Below are positions 1 through 6,206 of a stretch of DNA of 13,544 bases, one piece after another; the stretch's first letter is position 1, and each line of letters opens with the position of its first letter. The translations under genes were made by a program, and so were the position numbers. Source of the stretch: an uncultured Paraburkholderia sp. (lineage in GTDB: Bacteria > Pseudomonadota > Gammaproteobacteria > Burkholderiales > Burkholderiaceae). The stretch lies in the NCBI GenBank assembly GCA_937917025.1, contig CALFSF010000466.1:1-13544 (forward strand), in the 5' to 3' direction. The notes beneath the pieces were generated by a model. It did not search any database. It was not told the DNA's origin and saw only the letters and a list, made by a program, of their open reading frames with translations.

Positions 1-1037
1 TGGATCACTGCACCGAACTTCGGCGAGAAACCGAGCACGAGCGCGATCAGTGCGGCGATCACGAACACGAGTGTCGAGTAGATTTTCGTCACGGCCATCA
101 CGCCGATGTTTTCGGCGTACGTCGTGACCCCCGTGCCGCCGGCGAACCCCGACACGATGGTCGCGAGCCCGTCGCCGATAAACGCGCGGCCGATGTACCG
201 GTCGAGGTTCTGGCCGGTCATCGCGCTCACCGCCTTGATGTGCCCGAGATTTTCCGCGACGAGAATCACGGCGATGGGCGCGAGCAGCGTCATCGCCTGC
301 GGGCTGAAGACGGGCGCCGTGAAGTGCGGCATGCCGAACCACGCGGCGTTCGCGACGACCGCGAAGTCGATCGGCTTGCCCATCCCCAGACCGTTCGTGA
401 CGATCGCGTAGATCGCATACGCGATCAGCAGGCCGACGAGGATCAGCAGACGCTGCAGCATGCCGCGCGCGAACACCGCGACCGCGCCGACGCACAGCAC
501 CGTCACGAGCGCCATCCACGAATCGAACGCGTTCGCGCTCACGCCTCTCACCGCGATCGGCGCAAGGTTCAGCCCGATCACCGCGACAATCGCACCCGTG
601 ACGACGGGCGGCATCAGCGTTTCGATCCATTTCGTGCCGATCGCCGACACGATGAAGCCGATGATCGCGTACACGACGCCGCACGCGATGATCCCGCCGA
701 GCGCGACGGGAATGTTCAGGTTCGGACCGTGTCCGCCATAACCGGTCACCGCGATCACGAGGCCGATGAACGCGAAGCTCGAACCGAGATAGCTGGGTAC
801 GCGGCCGCCCACGAGCACGAAAAAGAGCAGCGTGCCGATGCCCGACATGAAGATACAGAGATTCGGATCGAAGCCCATCAGCAGCGGCGCGAGCACCGTC
901 GAACCGAACATCGCCACGACGTGCTGGATACCCATCGCGAGCATCTGCGGCCAGGCGAGCCGCTCTTCGGGCCCGACGACGCGGCCCTCGATGGCTTGCG
1001 ACTGGACGCGCCAGCGGGGGAAGTAGGAATCGGCCAT
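1..1037 (-). CDS. rutG: Pyrimidine/uracil permease, NCS2 family (RutG-like), 3' part outside window
   Basis: This gene encodes an inner-membrane nucleobase:cation symporter (NCS2, solute carrier 23) that imports uracil or related pyrimidines. Reading from the ATG at 1037 there are about 345 uninterrupted codons to the window edge, so roughly the last quarter of the protein is missing. Visible motifs are QHVVAMFGSTVLAPLLMG near residue 38, VPSYLGSSFAFIG near 80, LMPPVVTG near 140, and VAENLGHIKAV followed by GVTTYAENIGVMAVT in the last third. The rest is mostly hydrophobic transmembrane sequence. From memory these blocks fit E. coli RutG better than UraA, and the soluble N-terminus beginning MADSYFPRW also fits. 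No rut catabolic genes are visible, so the substrate stays general (uracil/thymine). A Shine-Dalgarno AGGAGA (1047-1052, minus) nine bases before the ATG supports the start. Confidence 0.92.
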   Translation of the reverse strand, partial: MADSYFPRWRVQSQAIEGRVVGPEERLAWPQMLAMGIQHVVAMFGSTVLAPLLMGFDPNLCIFMSGIGTLLFFVLVGGRVPSYLGSSFAFIGLVIAVTGYGGHGPNLNIPVALGGIIACGVVYAIIGFIVSAIGTKWIETLMPPVVTGAIVAVIGLNLAPIAVRGVSANAFDSWMALVTVLCVGAVAVFARGMLQRLLILVGLLIAYAIYAIVTNGLGMGKPIDFAVVANAAWFGMPHFTAPVFSPQAMTLLAPIAVILVAENLGHIKAVSAMTGQNLDRYIGRAFIGDGLATIVSGFAGGTGVTTYAENIGVMAVTKIYSTLVFVIAALIALVLGFSPKFGAVI

Positions 1038-1113
1038 GGCGGGATGTCTCCTCTAATCGGCGTGAAGGCAGGGAAAGCGCCGCAAAAACGGCACTATTCT
1101 GGAATTACGCGCG

Positions 1114-1142
1114 AGTGTACGGAGCAGGCCTGCCGATGACAA
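1114..1142 (-). promoter_or_regulatory. Candidate sigma-70 promoter of the permease gene
   Basis: On the minus strand a TTGTCA -35 box (1142-1137) is followed after exactly 17 bases by a TACACT -10 box (1119-1114). Transcription would begin near 1107 and leave a leader of about 70 nt. The leader can form a 7-bp hairpin with a C/A-rich loop (1076-1082 with 1089-1095, loop 1083-1088). Predicted by eye. Confidence 0.45.
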
Positions 1143-1196
1143 GCCGTCAGTATGGTGCCGGGTCGTCGCGGTGCGCTTCGGCGTTGCTGGGCAAAG

Positions 1197-1910
1197 TCAC
1201 TCAGGGGCCGCCTTGCGGCGCCGTTTTGGCGGTTCCATCGAAGGCGCCGTTGGCGTTGGCGTTGGCGTTGGCGCTGGCGCTGGCGCCGCCGCCACGCAGA
1301 TCAGCGCGACGCCGGCCGCGGCGGTCGCGCGCAGCGTTGCGCGCGTGTCACCCGCGCGCGAGCGCAGCGCAAGGCTGTGCATGATCGCAGATGCGACTCT
1401 CGCGAGCACCGCGGCGTCGGCGGCGGGATCGAGTTCGCCCTGCGCCTGAGCGCGCAGCAGACGCCGCTCCAGCGCGCCATCGAAGGTCCTGAGGCCATCG
1501 GCGAGCTTCGCGCGAACGTCCGCGTCGCGCTTCGCCTCGACCACCGCCGTGCCGATCAGAAAGCATCCGCGCGGCTCGGCGCCGGCCGGCAGATAGATCG
1601 CGAGCGCCGTATCGTAGACGCGCATCAGCGCCTGCGCGAGCGGCAGGTCGCCGCCGAGCGCCGCTTCCATCGCCTTGAGCCCGGCGTCGATGTAGCCATC
1701 GAGCGTATCCAGATAGAGCGCGTGCTTGTCGCCAAACGCGCCGTAAAGACTCGGACGGTTCATGCCCGTCGCGACGCTCAGGTCGTCGAGCGACGTGCCC
1801 GAATAGCCGCCTTGCCAGAACGCCTGCGTGGCACTGGCGACCGCTTCGGTTGCGTCGTAGGCCCGGGGCCTTCCGCGAGGACGTTTTTCAGTTTTTGTAC
1901 TGTTGTGCAT
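1197..1910 (-). CDS. TetR/AcrR-family transcriptional repressor with a repetitive C-terminal tail
   Basis: This is a one-component DNA-binding regulator. The N-terminal arm is basic (RPRGRPR, residues 10-16). The TetR helix-turn-helix spans about residues 38-65 (TSLDDLSVATGMNRPSLYGAFGDK in two adjoining pieces), and an all-helical ligand/dimer domain ends near residue 205. The protein is about 237 aa, longer than the usual 190-210, because it ends in a low-complexity Ala-Pro/Thr-Pro stretch and a basic KRRRK segment encoded by a hexanucleotide repeat. The ATG at 1910 is chosen because it lies just before the conserved arm. An in-frame ATG at 1928 and a TTG at 1952 would fall in the probable promoter. 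No clear Shine-Dalgarno precedes 1910. It diverges from the glutathione transferase gene, its most likely target. The ligand cannot be told from sequence. Confidence 0.92.
   Translation of the reverse strand: MHNSTKTEKRPRGRPRAYDATEAVASATQAFWQGGYSGTSLDDLSVATGMNRPSLYGAFGDKHALYLDTLDGYIDAGLKAMEAALGGDLPLAQALMRVYDTALAIYLPAGAEPRGCFLIGTAVVEAKRDADVRAKLADGLRTFDGALERRLLRAQAQGELDPAADAAVLARVASAIMHSLALRSRAGDTRATLRATAAAGVALICVAAAPAPAPTPTPTPTAPSMEPPKRRRKAAPE
1249..1284. repeat. Hexanucleotide tandem repeat, (GTTGGC)4(GCTGGC)2
   Basis: Four perfect GTTGGC units (1249-1272) are followed by two GCTGGC variants (1273-1284). On the minus strand they encode alternating Pro-Thr and Pro-Ala in the tail of the TetR protein. 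Gain or loss of a unit keeps the reading frame, so the tract could vary in length between strains. Confidence 0.9.
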
Positions 1911-1932
1911 AAAAATAGCTGGCGCCATCGAA

Positions 1933-1954
1933 TTTTGTTCACTATAGTACAAAA
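1933..1954. promoter_or_regulatory. Imperfect palindrome over the divergent promoters: probable TetR operator
   Basis: The arms TTTTGT (1933-1938) and ACAAAA (1949-1954) form a 22-bp imperfect palindrome in the gap between the TetR gene and the glutathione transferase gene. Its middle contains TATAGT read on the plus strand and, overlapping it, TATAGT read on the minus strand, both usable as -10 boxes. A third half-site, TTTTGTAC, lies just inside the regulator gene near 1894-1901. Position, size and symmetry fit a TetR-family operator that would repress both genes. No binding data are available. Confidence 0.55.
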
Positions 1955-1981
1955 CTCAAATCAATGACTGGAGGCACTGGA

Positions 1982-2623
1982 ATGGATCTGTATTTCTCTC
2001 CCCTCGCCTGTTCGCTCGCGACCCGCATCACGTTTTACGAAGCGAACGCGGACGCGAACTTCATTCAGGTCAATACGAAGAAGAAGCGCGTTGCCGACGG
2101 CACGGATTTCTATCCGGTCAGCCCGCTCGGGCAGGTGCCGGTACTGCGCACGGACGAAGGGTGGCTGCTCACCGAAAATACGGCGATCCTGCCGTACGTC
2201 GCCGACCAGTTCCCGCATGCGCGACTGATGCCGCCCGCGGGCACGGCCGGGCGCGCTAAAGTGCAGCAGTGGCTTGGTTTCATCAGCACGGAATTGCACA
2301 AGGCCGTGTTCGTACCGTTGCTCGATCCGGGTGCATCTGAAGACGTGCTGAACTACACGCGCAAGCGGGTGCCGCTGCGTCTCGCCGTACTGGACGCGCA
2401 TTTCGCCGCGAACGCATTCCTCGTGGAGCGGTTCACGGTCGCCGATGCCTATCTTGCGACCGTGCTGAACTGGGCGCAGTACTCGGGCGTGAGTCTGGCC
2501 GCATGGCCTTCGGTGGATGCGTATTACCGGCGGATCGCGCAGCGGCCGGCGGTCGCGAAGGCGTTCGCCGAGGAGATGGCGCTGTATCTCGAAGAACAGG
2601 CGCGCGAGAAAGCGGCGGCCTGA
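1982..2623 (+). CDS. Glutathione S-transferase, beta class (GstA-like)
   Basis: A cytosolic enzyme of 213 aa that conjugates glutathione to, or reduces, electrophilic compounds. The N-terminal thioredoxin-like domain (about 1-80) has LYFSPLACSLA with Cys10, the characteristic residue of bacterial beta-class enzymes. It also has the conserved PLGQVPVL loop (cis-Pro, glutathione backbone contact) and the LLTENTAILPYVAD segment with Glu-Asn/Thr contacts. The C-terminal helical domain (about 88-205) contains the FTVADAYLATVLNWA N-capping/hydrophobic-staple motif. From memory it is close to E. coli GstA over its full length. The start is set by GGAGG (1970-1974), seven bases before the ATG at 1982. 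An in-frame ATG at 1964 has no ribosome site. It is divergent from the TetR gene and probably induced by that regulator's ligand. Exact substrates are unknown. Confidence 0.95.
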   Translation: MDLYFSPLACSLATRITFYEANADANFIQVNTKKKRVADGTDFYPVSPLGQVPVLRTDEGWLLTENTAILPYVADQFPHARLMPPAGTAGRAKVQQWLGFISTELHKAVFVPLLDPGASEDVLNYTRKRVPLRLAVLDAHFAANAFLVERFTVADAYLATVLNWAQYSGVSLAAWPSVDAYYRRIAQRPAVAKAFAEEMALYLEEQAREKAAA

Positions 2624-2658
2624 AATGATGCATGGAGCGAAGCGTATCCGTGCGTGGC

Positions 2659-2692
2659 GCGGGCGACGAAACGTTGACGCTTCGTCGCCCGC
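2659..2692. terminator. Hairpin between convergent genes, possible bidirectional terminator
   Basis: A 12-bp perfect inverted repeat (2659-2670 with 2681-2692; arm GCGGGCGACGAA) with a 10-nt loop lies between the 3' ends of the transferase gene (plus) and the chemotaxis gene (minus). There is no T tract on either side, so it may work weakly, with Rho, or as an mRNA-end stabiliser. Confidence 0.5.
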
Positions 2693-2706
2693 ACGTCATC
2701 TGACGA

Positions 2707-4272
2707 TCAGGCCGCGCGCGCCTTCACGGTGAACACCGAAACGGCCGACTTCAGCTGTCTCGCCTGATCCGCCATCGAACCCGCAGCCGCGGCGGCCTGT
2801 TCGACAAGGGCCGCATTTTGCTGCGTCACCTGGTCCATCTGCGCGACCGCGCGGTTGACCTGCTCGATGCCGGTGCTCTGCTCGGTCGACGCCGCCGAAA
2901 TCTCGCCCATGATGTCGTTCATGCGCTTGACCGCGTGTGTCACCTCGGCCATCGTCTGGCCTGCGCGCTCGGCCAGTTCGGCGCCGCTGCCCACGCGCGT
3001 CGTCGAGTTCTCGATCAACTCCTTGATTTCCTTCGCCGAGAGCGCGCTGCGCTGCGCGAGCGAGCGCACCTCGCCCGCGACGACCGCGAAGCCGCGACCC
3101 TGCTCGCCCGCGCGCGCCGCCTCGACGGCCGCGTTCAACGCGAGGATGTTGGTCTGAAACGCGATGCCCTCGATCACGGCGATGATGTCCGTCATCCGCT
3201 TCGAGCCCGCGGCCAGATCGCGCATCGTGTCGACGACATCAGTCACCAGCACGTTGCCGCGCGCCGCCACTTCCGCCGCGCCGTGCGCGACGCCGCTCGC
3301 CTGCTGCGCGTTGTCCGCGTTCTGCCGCACCGTCGCGGTGAGCTGCTCCATGCTCGACGCGGTTTCTTCGAGCGAAGCGGCCTGCTCTTCCGTGCGCTGC
3401 GAAAGATCGGCATTGCCCTGGGCGATCTCACCCGAAGCAATCAGGATCGATTCGCTCGACGTGCTGATGCCGCCGACGATACCCGCCAGCCGTTCGCGCA
3501 TGTTGGCGAGCGCGAAAAGCAGGCTGTCGTTGTCACCCGCGCGGGTGTCGACGCGCACGGCGAGATCGCCGGCGGCAATGCGGTTCGCGATTTCAGCCGC
3601 GTAAGCCGGCTCGCCGCCGAGTTGCCGCGACAGACGCCGCGCGATCAGCCACGCGAGCGCCATGCCCGCGGCCATCGACGCGAGTACCAGCGTGATCATG
3701 ACGAAGCGCATGCGCTCGTAGCGGGTGGTGGCTTCCGCCTGCGCGTCGGTCGAGCGCTGACGGCGATATTCGATGACGACGTTGATGCGCTCGCGCATCG
3801 CGACGCTCGCCGCAATCGCGCGACGCACGAGCTCCGCGTTGTCGACGCCCGCCGGAACCGGATCGAGGCCGATCTGCTCACGCACGATCCCTTCCCAGAC
3901 CGTGTTCGCTTTCATCACGTCGTCGAGCAACGTCTGGCCCTTGCTGGTCGTGATGGTCGCGGCGAAGCTGTCGAATGCCGAGTGCATCTCCTTCAGCGAG
4001 CCGACGATTTCATCTTTCAGACGCTGACGGCCCGCATCGTCGGATGCGTAGCCGAGGTTTGCCGCGGCGAGATCCGTGTCGACCTTGTGACGGTTCGCCT
4101 CTTCCATCCAGTAGAGGCCATCCATGTAATGGCTGCCGATTGCTTCCGTGAGCCCGTGCAGCGCCGACAGCGCCGTAATGCCCGCGACGCCGGTTACGAC
4201 GCCGAAACCCGTGACGAACGCAAACGCCAGCAGCAATTTTCTCAACACGGTCAACCGATCAAACCACTTCAT
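2707..4272 (-). CDS. Methyl-accepting chemotaxis protein
   Basis: An inner-membrane chemoreceptor that passes a periplasmic signal to CheA/CheW. Domains in order, for a 521-aa product: a short basic cytoplasmic start MKWFDRLTVLRK; TM1 about 11-33; a roughly 155-residue helical periplasmic region of the four-helix-bundle type; TM2 about 190-212; HAMP about 213-265; then the long cytoplasmic coiled coil. The signalling tip (about 369-405) reads EGIAFQTNILALNAAVEAAR and GEQGRGFAVVAGEVRSLA, nearly the invariant Tsr-like hairpin. Glu/Gln-rich adaptation segments such as RTEEQAASLEETASSMEQL and AASTEQSTGIEQVN flank it. It ends VKARAA, with no NWETF-type CheR tether. The ATG at 4272 is chosen because TM1 follows at once, as in relatives; the reading frame is open up to 4410. 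No other che genes are nearby, so this is an orphan receptor of unknown ligand. Confidence 0.96.
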   Translation of the reverse strand: MKWFDRLTVLRKLLLAFAFVTGFGVVTGVAGITALSALHGLTEAIGSHYMDGLYWMEEANRHKVDTDLAAANLGYASDDAGRQRLKDEIVGSLKEMHSAFDSFAATITTSKGQTLLDDVMKANTVWEGIVREQIGLDPVPAGVDNAELVRRAIAASVAMRERINVVIEYRRQRSTDAQAEATTRYERMRFVMITLVLASMAAGMALAWLIARRLSRQLGGEPAYAAEIANRIAAGDLAVRVDTRAGDNDSLLFALANMRERLAGIVGGISTSSESILIASGEIAQGNADLSQRTEEQAASLEETASSMEQLTATVRQNADNAQQASGVAHGAAEVAARGNVLVTDVVDTMRDLAAGSKRMTDIIAVIEGIAFQTNILALNAAVEAARAGEQGRGFAVVAGEVRSLAQRSALSAKEIKELIENSTTRVGSGAELAERAGQTMAEVTHAVKRMNDIMGEISAASTEQSTGIEQVNRAVAQMDQVTQQNAALVEQAAAAAGSMADQARQLKSAVSVFTVKARAA

Positions 4273-4360
4273 GTCATTCGCCTGTTCGTACATCCGGATT
4301 TGGAGGAGATCTCCCGCCGCGACATACATCATGCAGCGGGTACCGCGTTCGCACGCCTTG

Positions 4361-4388
4361 TTTACGGCCGCGAGCGGAGCCGACTTGA
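4361..4388 (-). promoter_or_regulatory. Candidate sigma-28 (FliA) promoter for the chemoreceptor
   Basis: On the minus strand TCAAGTCG (4388-4381) is followed after 12 bases by GCCGTAAA (4368-4361). The sigma-28 consensus is TAAAGTTT, 11 bases, GCCGATAA, so the -10 matches 6 of 8, the -35 matches 5 of 8, and the spacing is one base long. Chemoreceptor genes are common FliA targets. A start near 4353 would exclude the upstream ATG-like codons at 4410 and favour the start at 4272. Confidence 0.35.
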
Positions 4389-4524
4389 CGCACGAATAGC
4401 CGGAATTCAAGTCTGCTAATGAAGTGCGAAAGGTTCACGAAAGCGGAGTCGACGTTCAGATCAGGCGTTCGGCCGATTGGGATTCATCTGATGTTTGACG
4501 TACCGACGCGTGGCTACACTGCAA

Positions 4525-4612
4525 CCGCTGCGTGATTCCATGTGTAACGTCAGCACTGTTGTAACTCTCCGACTTTCCGTTCACGCGCTTCCGGCGTGAA
4601 CGGATTTTTTTT
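4525..4612 (+). ncRNA. Candidate small RNA ending in an orphan terminator
   Basis: A strong intrinsic terminator ends here, but the nearest plus-strand gene upstream ends almost 1.9 kb away, and both flanking genes are on the minus strand. A TTGACG box (4495-4500) and a TACACT box (4515-4520) lie just upstream, although their 14-base spacing is short for sigma-70. The predicted transcript of roughly 85-90 nt has a C/U-rich unpaired stretch (CTCTCC, 4565-4570) before the terminator hairpin, the sort of sequence that can pair with ribosome-binding sites. No known family recognised; the 5' end is a guess. Confidence 0.4.
4576..4612 (+). terminator. Strong Rho-independent terminator
   Basis: An 11-bp perfect stem (4576-4586 with 4594-4604; arm TCCGTTCACGC) with a 7-nt loop is followed directly by eight T (4605-4612). 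The T run follows the stem only on the plus strand, so it terminates plus-strand transcription. Confidence 0.85.
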
Positions 4613-4641
4613 GCTTTCTTTCCCCGAAGCGGGTTCCAGCC

Positions 4642-5235
4642 TTAAGCACCGAGCGCCGGATCCGACAGACGCCGCACGTGATCGCGAACGTCAGCGGGCC
4701 ATTGCGCTGTCAGGTCGTCGAAACGCGGGCGGTCCATCGCAAAGAGCGCGCGGGTTGCGTCTTCGAATCCGGGCAGGTTGCCGGCCAGCGCCGTCATGAA
4801 CCGGTACGTCGCTTCCTGCGCCCGACGCACACGGTCGTGGTCCTCGTTTGCCGCGCGCGCCGCGTCCACCAGCCTGCGCAGCGCAACCGACGCGCCGCCC
4901 GGCTGGCCGTTCAGCCACGCCCAATGACGCGGCAGCAACGTCACCTCACGCGCGACGACGCCAAGCTTCGGACGCCCACGTCCGCGCGGCGCTTCTTCGT
5001 CCGCGGTCCGCGGTGGCGCTACTTCCGCACCAGCCAGTCGCCCGATGACTTCATCGACCGAGCCGCGCAGATCCAGCTCGACAGGCTGGCTCGTCACGCT
5101 GTCGAAGATCAGCACGGGCGCGCTTTCGCCACGGTCGACGACGGATTTCACAGCAATTGCTACGTCTTTCAACGCGCCGGACGCGATGCGGCGAATGCCT
5201 TCGAAAGCGATGCAGGTGGCGGGTGCGGTGGTCAT
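4642..5235 (-). CDS. DUF2239 family protein, function unknown
   Basis: A 197-aa soluble protein that I recognise as the DUF2239 family, which has no established function. The N-terminal half (about 1-70) is a compact alpha/beta region starting TTAPATCIAFEGIRRIASG. After an acidic linker comes the family hallmark RGRGRPKLGVVAREVTLLPR (84-103), then HWAWLNGQPGGASVALRRLV (104-123). The RGRGRPK piece resembles an AT-hook, and the GGASVALRRLVDAAR part resembles the helical half of a ribbon-helix-helix fold, so nucleic-acid binding is possible, but this is inference. The ATG at 5235 has an AAGGGA ribosome site (5245-5250, minus) nine bases upstream; the reading frame is open to 5304. It stands alone on the minus strand with its own promoter. 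Confidence 0.85.
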   Translation of the reverse strand: MTTAPATCIAFEGIRRIASGALKDVAIAVKSVVDRGESAPVLIFDSVTSQPVELDLRGSVDEVIGRLAGAEVAPPRTADEEAPRGRGRPKLGVVAREVTLLPRHWAWLNGQPGGASVALRRLVDAARAANEDHDRVRRAQEATYRFMTALAGNLPGFEDATRALFAMDRPRFDDLTAQWPADVRDHVRRLSDPALGA

Positions 5236-5269
5236 GCCCGAATTTCCCTTCAATGGATGAATTCGGCGA

Positions 5270-5298
5270 ATTATATCCGGGTGAAAATATAAACGCAA
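5270..5298 (-). promoter_or_regulatory. Promoter of the DUF2239 gene
   Basis: A perfect TATAAT -10 (5275-5270, minus) has a TTGCGT -35 (5298-5293) exactly 17 bases upstream. Transcription should start near 5263, about 28 nt before the ATG. Confidence 0.6.
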
Positions 5299-5310
5299 TA
5301 ACACCCGGGT
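5275..5310. promoter_or_regulatory. Two ACCCGG[G/A]T sites flanking the -35 box: candidate operator pair
   Basis: A perfect 8-bp palindrome ACCCGGGT (5303-5310), set in AT-rich sequence, lies directly upstream of the -35. A near copy, ATCCGGGT (5275-5282), lies between -35 and -10. Their centres are about 28 bp apart. Both sit in TTTTA/TTTTC-type AT-rich flanks, which suggests repeated binding by one dimeric regulator. The regulator is unknown and no gene in the window is an obvious candidate. Confidence 0.4.
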
Positions 5311-5324
5311 AAAATTATGGCTTC

Positions 5325-5573
5325 TCAGGCGACCGGTGGTGGTTCAGCAGTGCGTTCTTCCGTTCGCACGTCGACCGGCCTCGCGTTGACGCGATTGCGG
5401 TCTGTGTTTTTTGCCGTTGCCTTGTAGAGCGCCGCGTCGGCGACATTGCGCATCGCACAGCGTCCCCAAGCGCTACGTTTCAGTACTCGCGATGCCAACG
5501 CCGAGTGGATGGTCCAGAGCGCGGATCGAGGAAGCGGCTCTTTGCTAGTTGCAGCGCGTTTCGCCTGCGGCAC
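5325..5573 (-). CDS. Possible small hypothetical ORF (doubtful)
   Basis: An 82-codon open frame overlaps the end of the DUF6900-type gene by 29 bases. The product would be basic and Ala/Arg-rich, with no recognisable domain. Third-position GC is only around 60 percent, lower than in the established genes here, and there is no convincing ribosome site before the ATG at 5573. A shorter version could start at the ATG at 5453. It could be the third member of the small-gene patch or plain non-coding sequence; I lean to non-coding. Confidence 0.2.
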   Translation of the reverse strand: MPQAKRAATSKEPLPRSALWTIHSALASRVLKRSAWGRCAMRNVADAALYKATAKNTDRNRVNARPVDVRTEERTAEPPPVA

Positions 5574-5760
5574 GGACGGTCCGGGCGCCGACCAGCAATC
5601 CGGCGTCGTACGCGGCTTCGAGCGCGCATGCGAGGTTTTCGATGCTGATTACGCGGAAATCCTCGGTCGGCTTGCCAGTCGGTTGCAGCGAAGAAATCCC
5701 GAGGTTTTCGTCGGCGATCGACTGCAGGAGTTCAAGACGTTCGTCGTTCACGGTATTCAT
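5545..5760 (-). CDS. Small DUF6900-like protein
   Basis: A 71-aa soluble, mostly helical protein. The pattern ERLELLQSIADENLGISSL (8-25), then DFRVISIENLACALEAAYDA (34-53), fits the short DUF6900-type proteins found on Burkholderia chromosomes and plasmids; their function is unknown. The start is well supported: AGGAGG (5774-5769, minus) lies eight bases before the ATG at 5760. That ATG overlaps the TGA of the upstream 88-codon ORF as ATGA, a sign of coupled translation if the upstream frame is translated. The last ten residues (RAAGETRCN region) are outside the conserved part. Confidence 0.78.
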   Translation of the reverse strand: MNTVNDERLELLQSIADENLGISSLQPTGKPTEDFRVISIENLACALEAAYDAGLLVGARTVRAAGETRCN

Positions 5761-6023
5761 GACGTCGCCCTCCTGTTATGCGATGTGCTGCCGGACAAAT
5801 GCCGCGATGAGGCGGTTTTGTCCAACGGATATGACGCGGCATCGACGCGTTCGCAGCGAGTCGCCCCGGTGCGGTTTAACGCCGCAGGTGCGACGGACGC
5901 GATCATGCAGGTGCGGCTTGCGTTCAGGATGGACCAGGACGAATGCGCCGCACAGGCCGCTGTGACGCGGGCGTGAGGGGCCTGTTCCGGACAGGCCAGA
6001 TGATATTGCAGATGGATTTTCAT
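5757..6023 (-). CDS. Hypothetical 88-aa ORF upstream of and overlapping the DUF6900-like gene
   Basis: I do not recognise this protein. It starts MKIHLQYHLACPEQ, is rich in Ala, Ser, Thr and Arg, and has no membrane segment or motif. The case for a real gene is contextual: a GAGAGA ribosome site (6035-6030, minus) about six bases before the ATG, a plausible promoter just upstream, and a stop codon that overlaps the next gene's ATG as ATGA. Against it: third-position GC of roughly two thirds is lower than expected, and the sequence after residue 40 looks unstructured. The second half could be a frameshifted remnant, or the stretch could be a long leader for the downstream gene. Confidence 0.4.
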   Translation of the reverse strand: MKIHLQYHLACPEQAPHARVTAACAAHSSWSILNASRTCMIASVAPAALNRTGATRCERVDAASYPLDKTASSRHLSGSTSHNRRATS

Positions 6024-6029
6024 GATATT

Positions 6030-6044
6030 TCTCTCGCAGAGAGA
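6030..6044 (-). promoter_or_regulatory. Leader hairpin that would hide a ribosome-binding site
   Basis: On the minus strand TCTCTC (6044-6039), loop TGC, GAGAGA (6035-6030) forms a perfect 6-bp hairpin. The 3' arm is the only Shine-Dalgarno-like sequence for the ATG at 6023, so folding would block initiation. Candidate translational control only. Confidence 0.35.
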
Positions 6045-6060
6045 GATGCGCTTTCCTCTC

Positions 6061-6090
6061 TTTATCTGATTGAAGTCATTGCGATTTCAA
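6061..6090 (-). promoter_or_regulatory. Candidate promoter for the small-gene pair
   Basis: TTGAAA (6090-6085, minus) and GATAAA (6066-6061) are 18 bases apart. A start near 6053 would give a leader of about 30 nt before the ATG at 6023. Confidence 0.4.
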
Positions 6091-6206
6091 GCATAGAAGC
6101 CAGGAGAGAATGCAGTACGCGGTGTGCTGACGCAGTTTGACGCTCTACTCCATTTTTTATGGACGCGCGAACGTTGCTGGATTGCCGGATTCAGGTGATG
6201 AAATGC

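Noticed and set aside
240..1139. A 299-codon plus-strand open frame opposite the permease gene
   Set aside because: Its product is an Arg/His/Asp-rich composition typical of the antisense of a GC-rich gene, while the minus strand encodes a clear NCS2 permease.
1249..1284. Repeat considered as a CRISPR or regulatory array
   Set aside because: Units are six bases with no spacers and lie in frame inside a coding region.
2818..4419. A 533-codon plus-strand open frame
   Set aside because: It is exactly antisense to the chemoreceptor, with Arg/Asp/His-rich shadow composition and no domain.
5446..5976. Plus-strand frames of 176 and 138 codons over the small-gene patch
   Set aside because: They have no ribosome site or domain, and lie opposite the DUF6900-type gene, which has a strong ribosome site.
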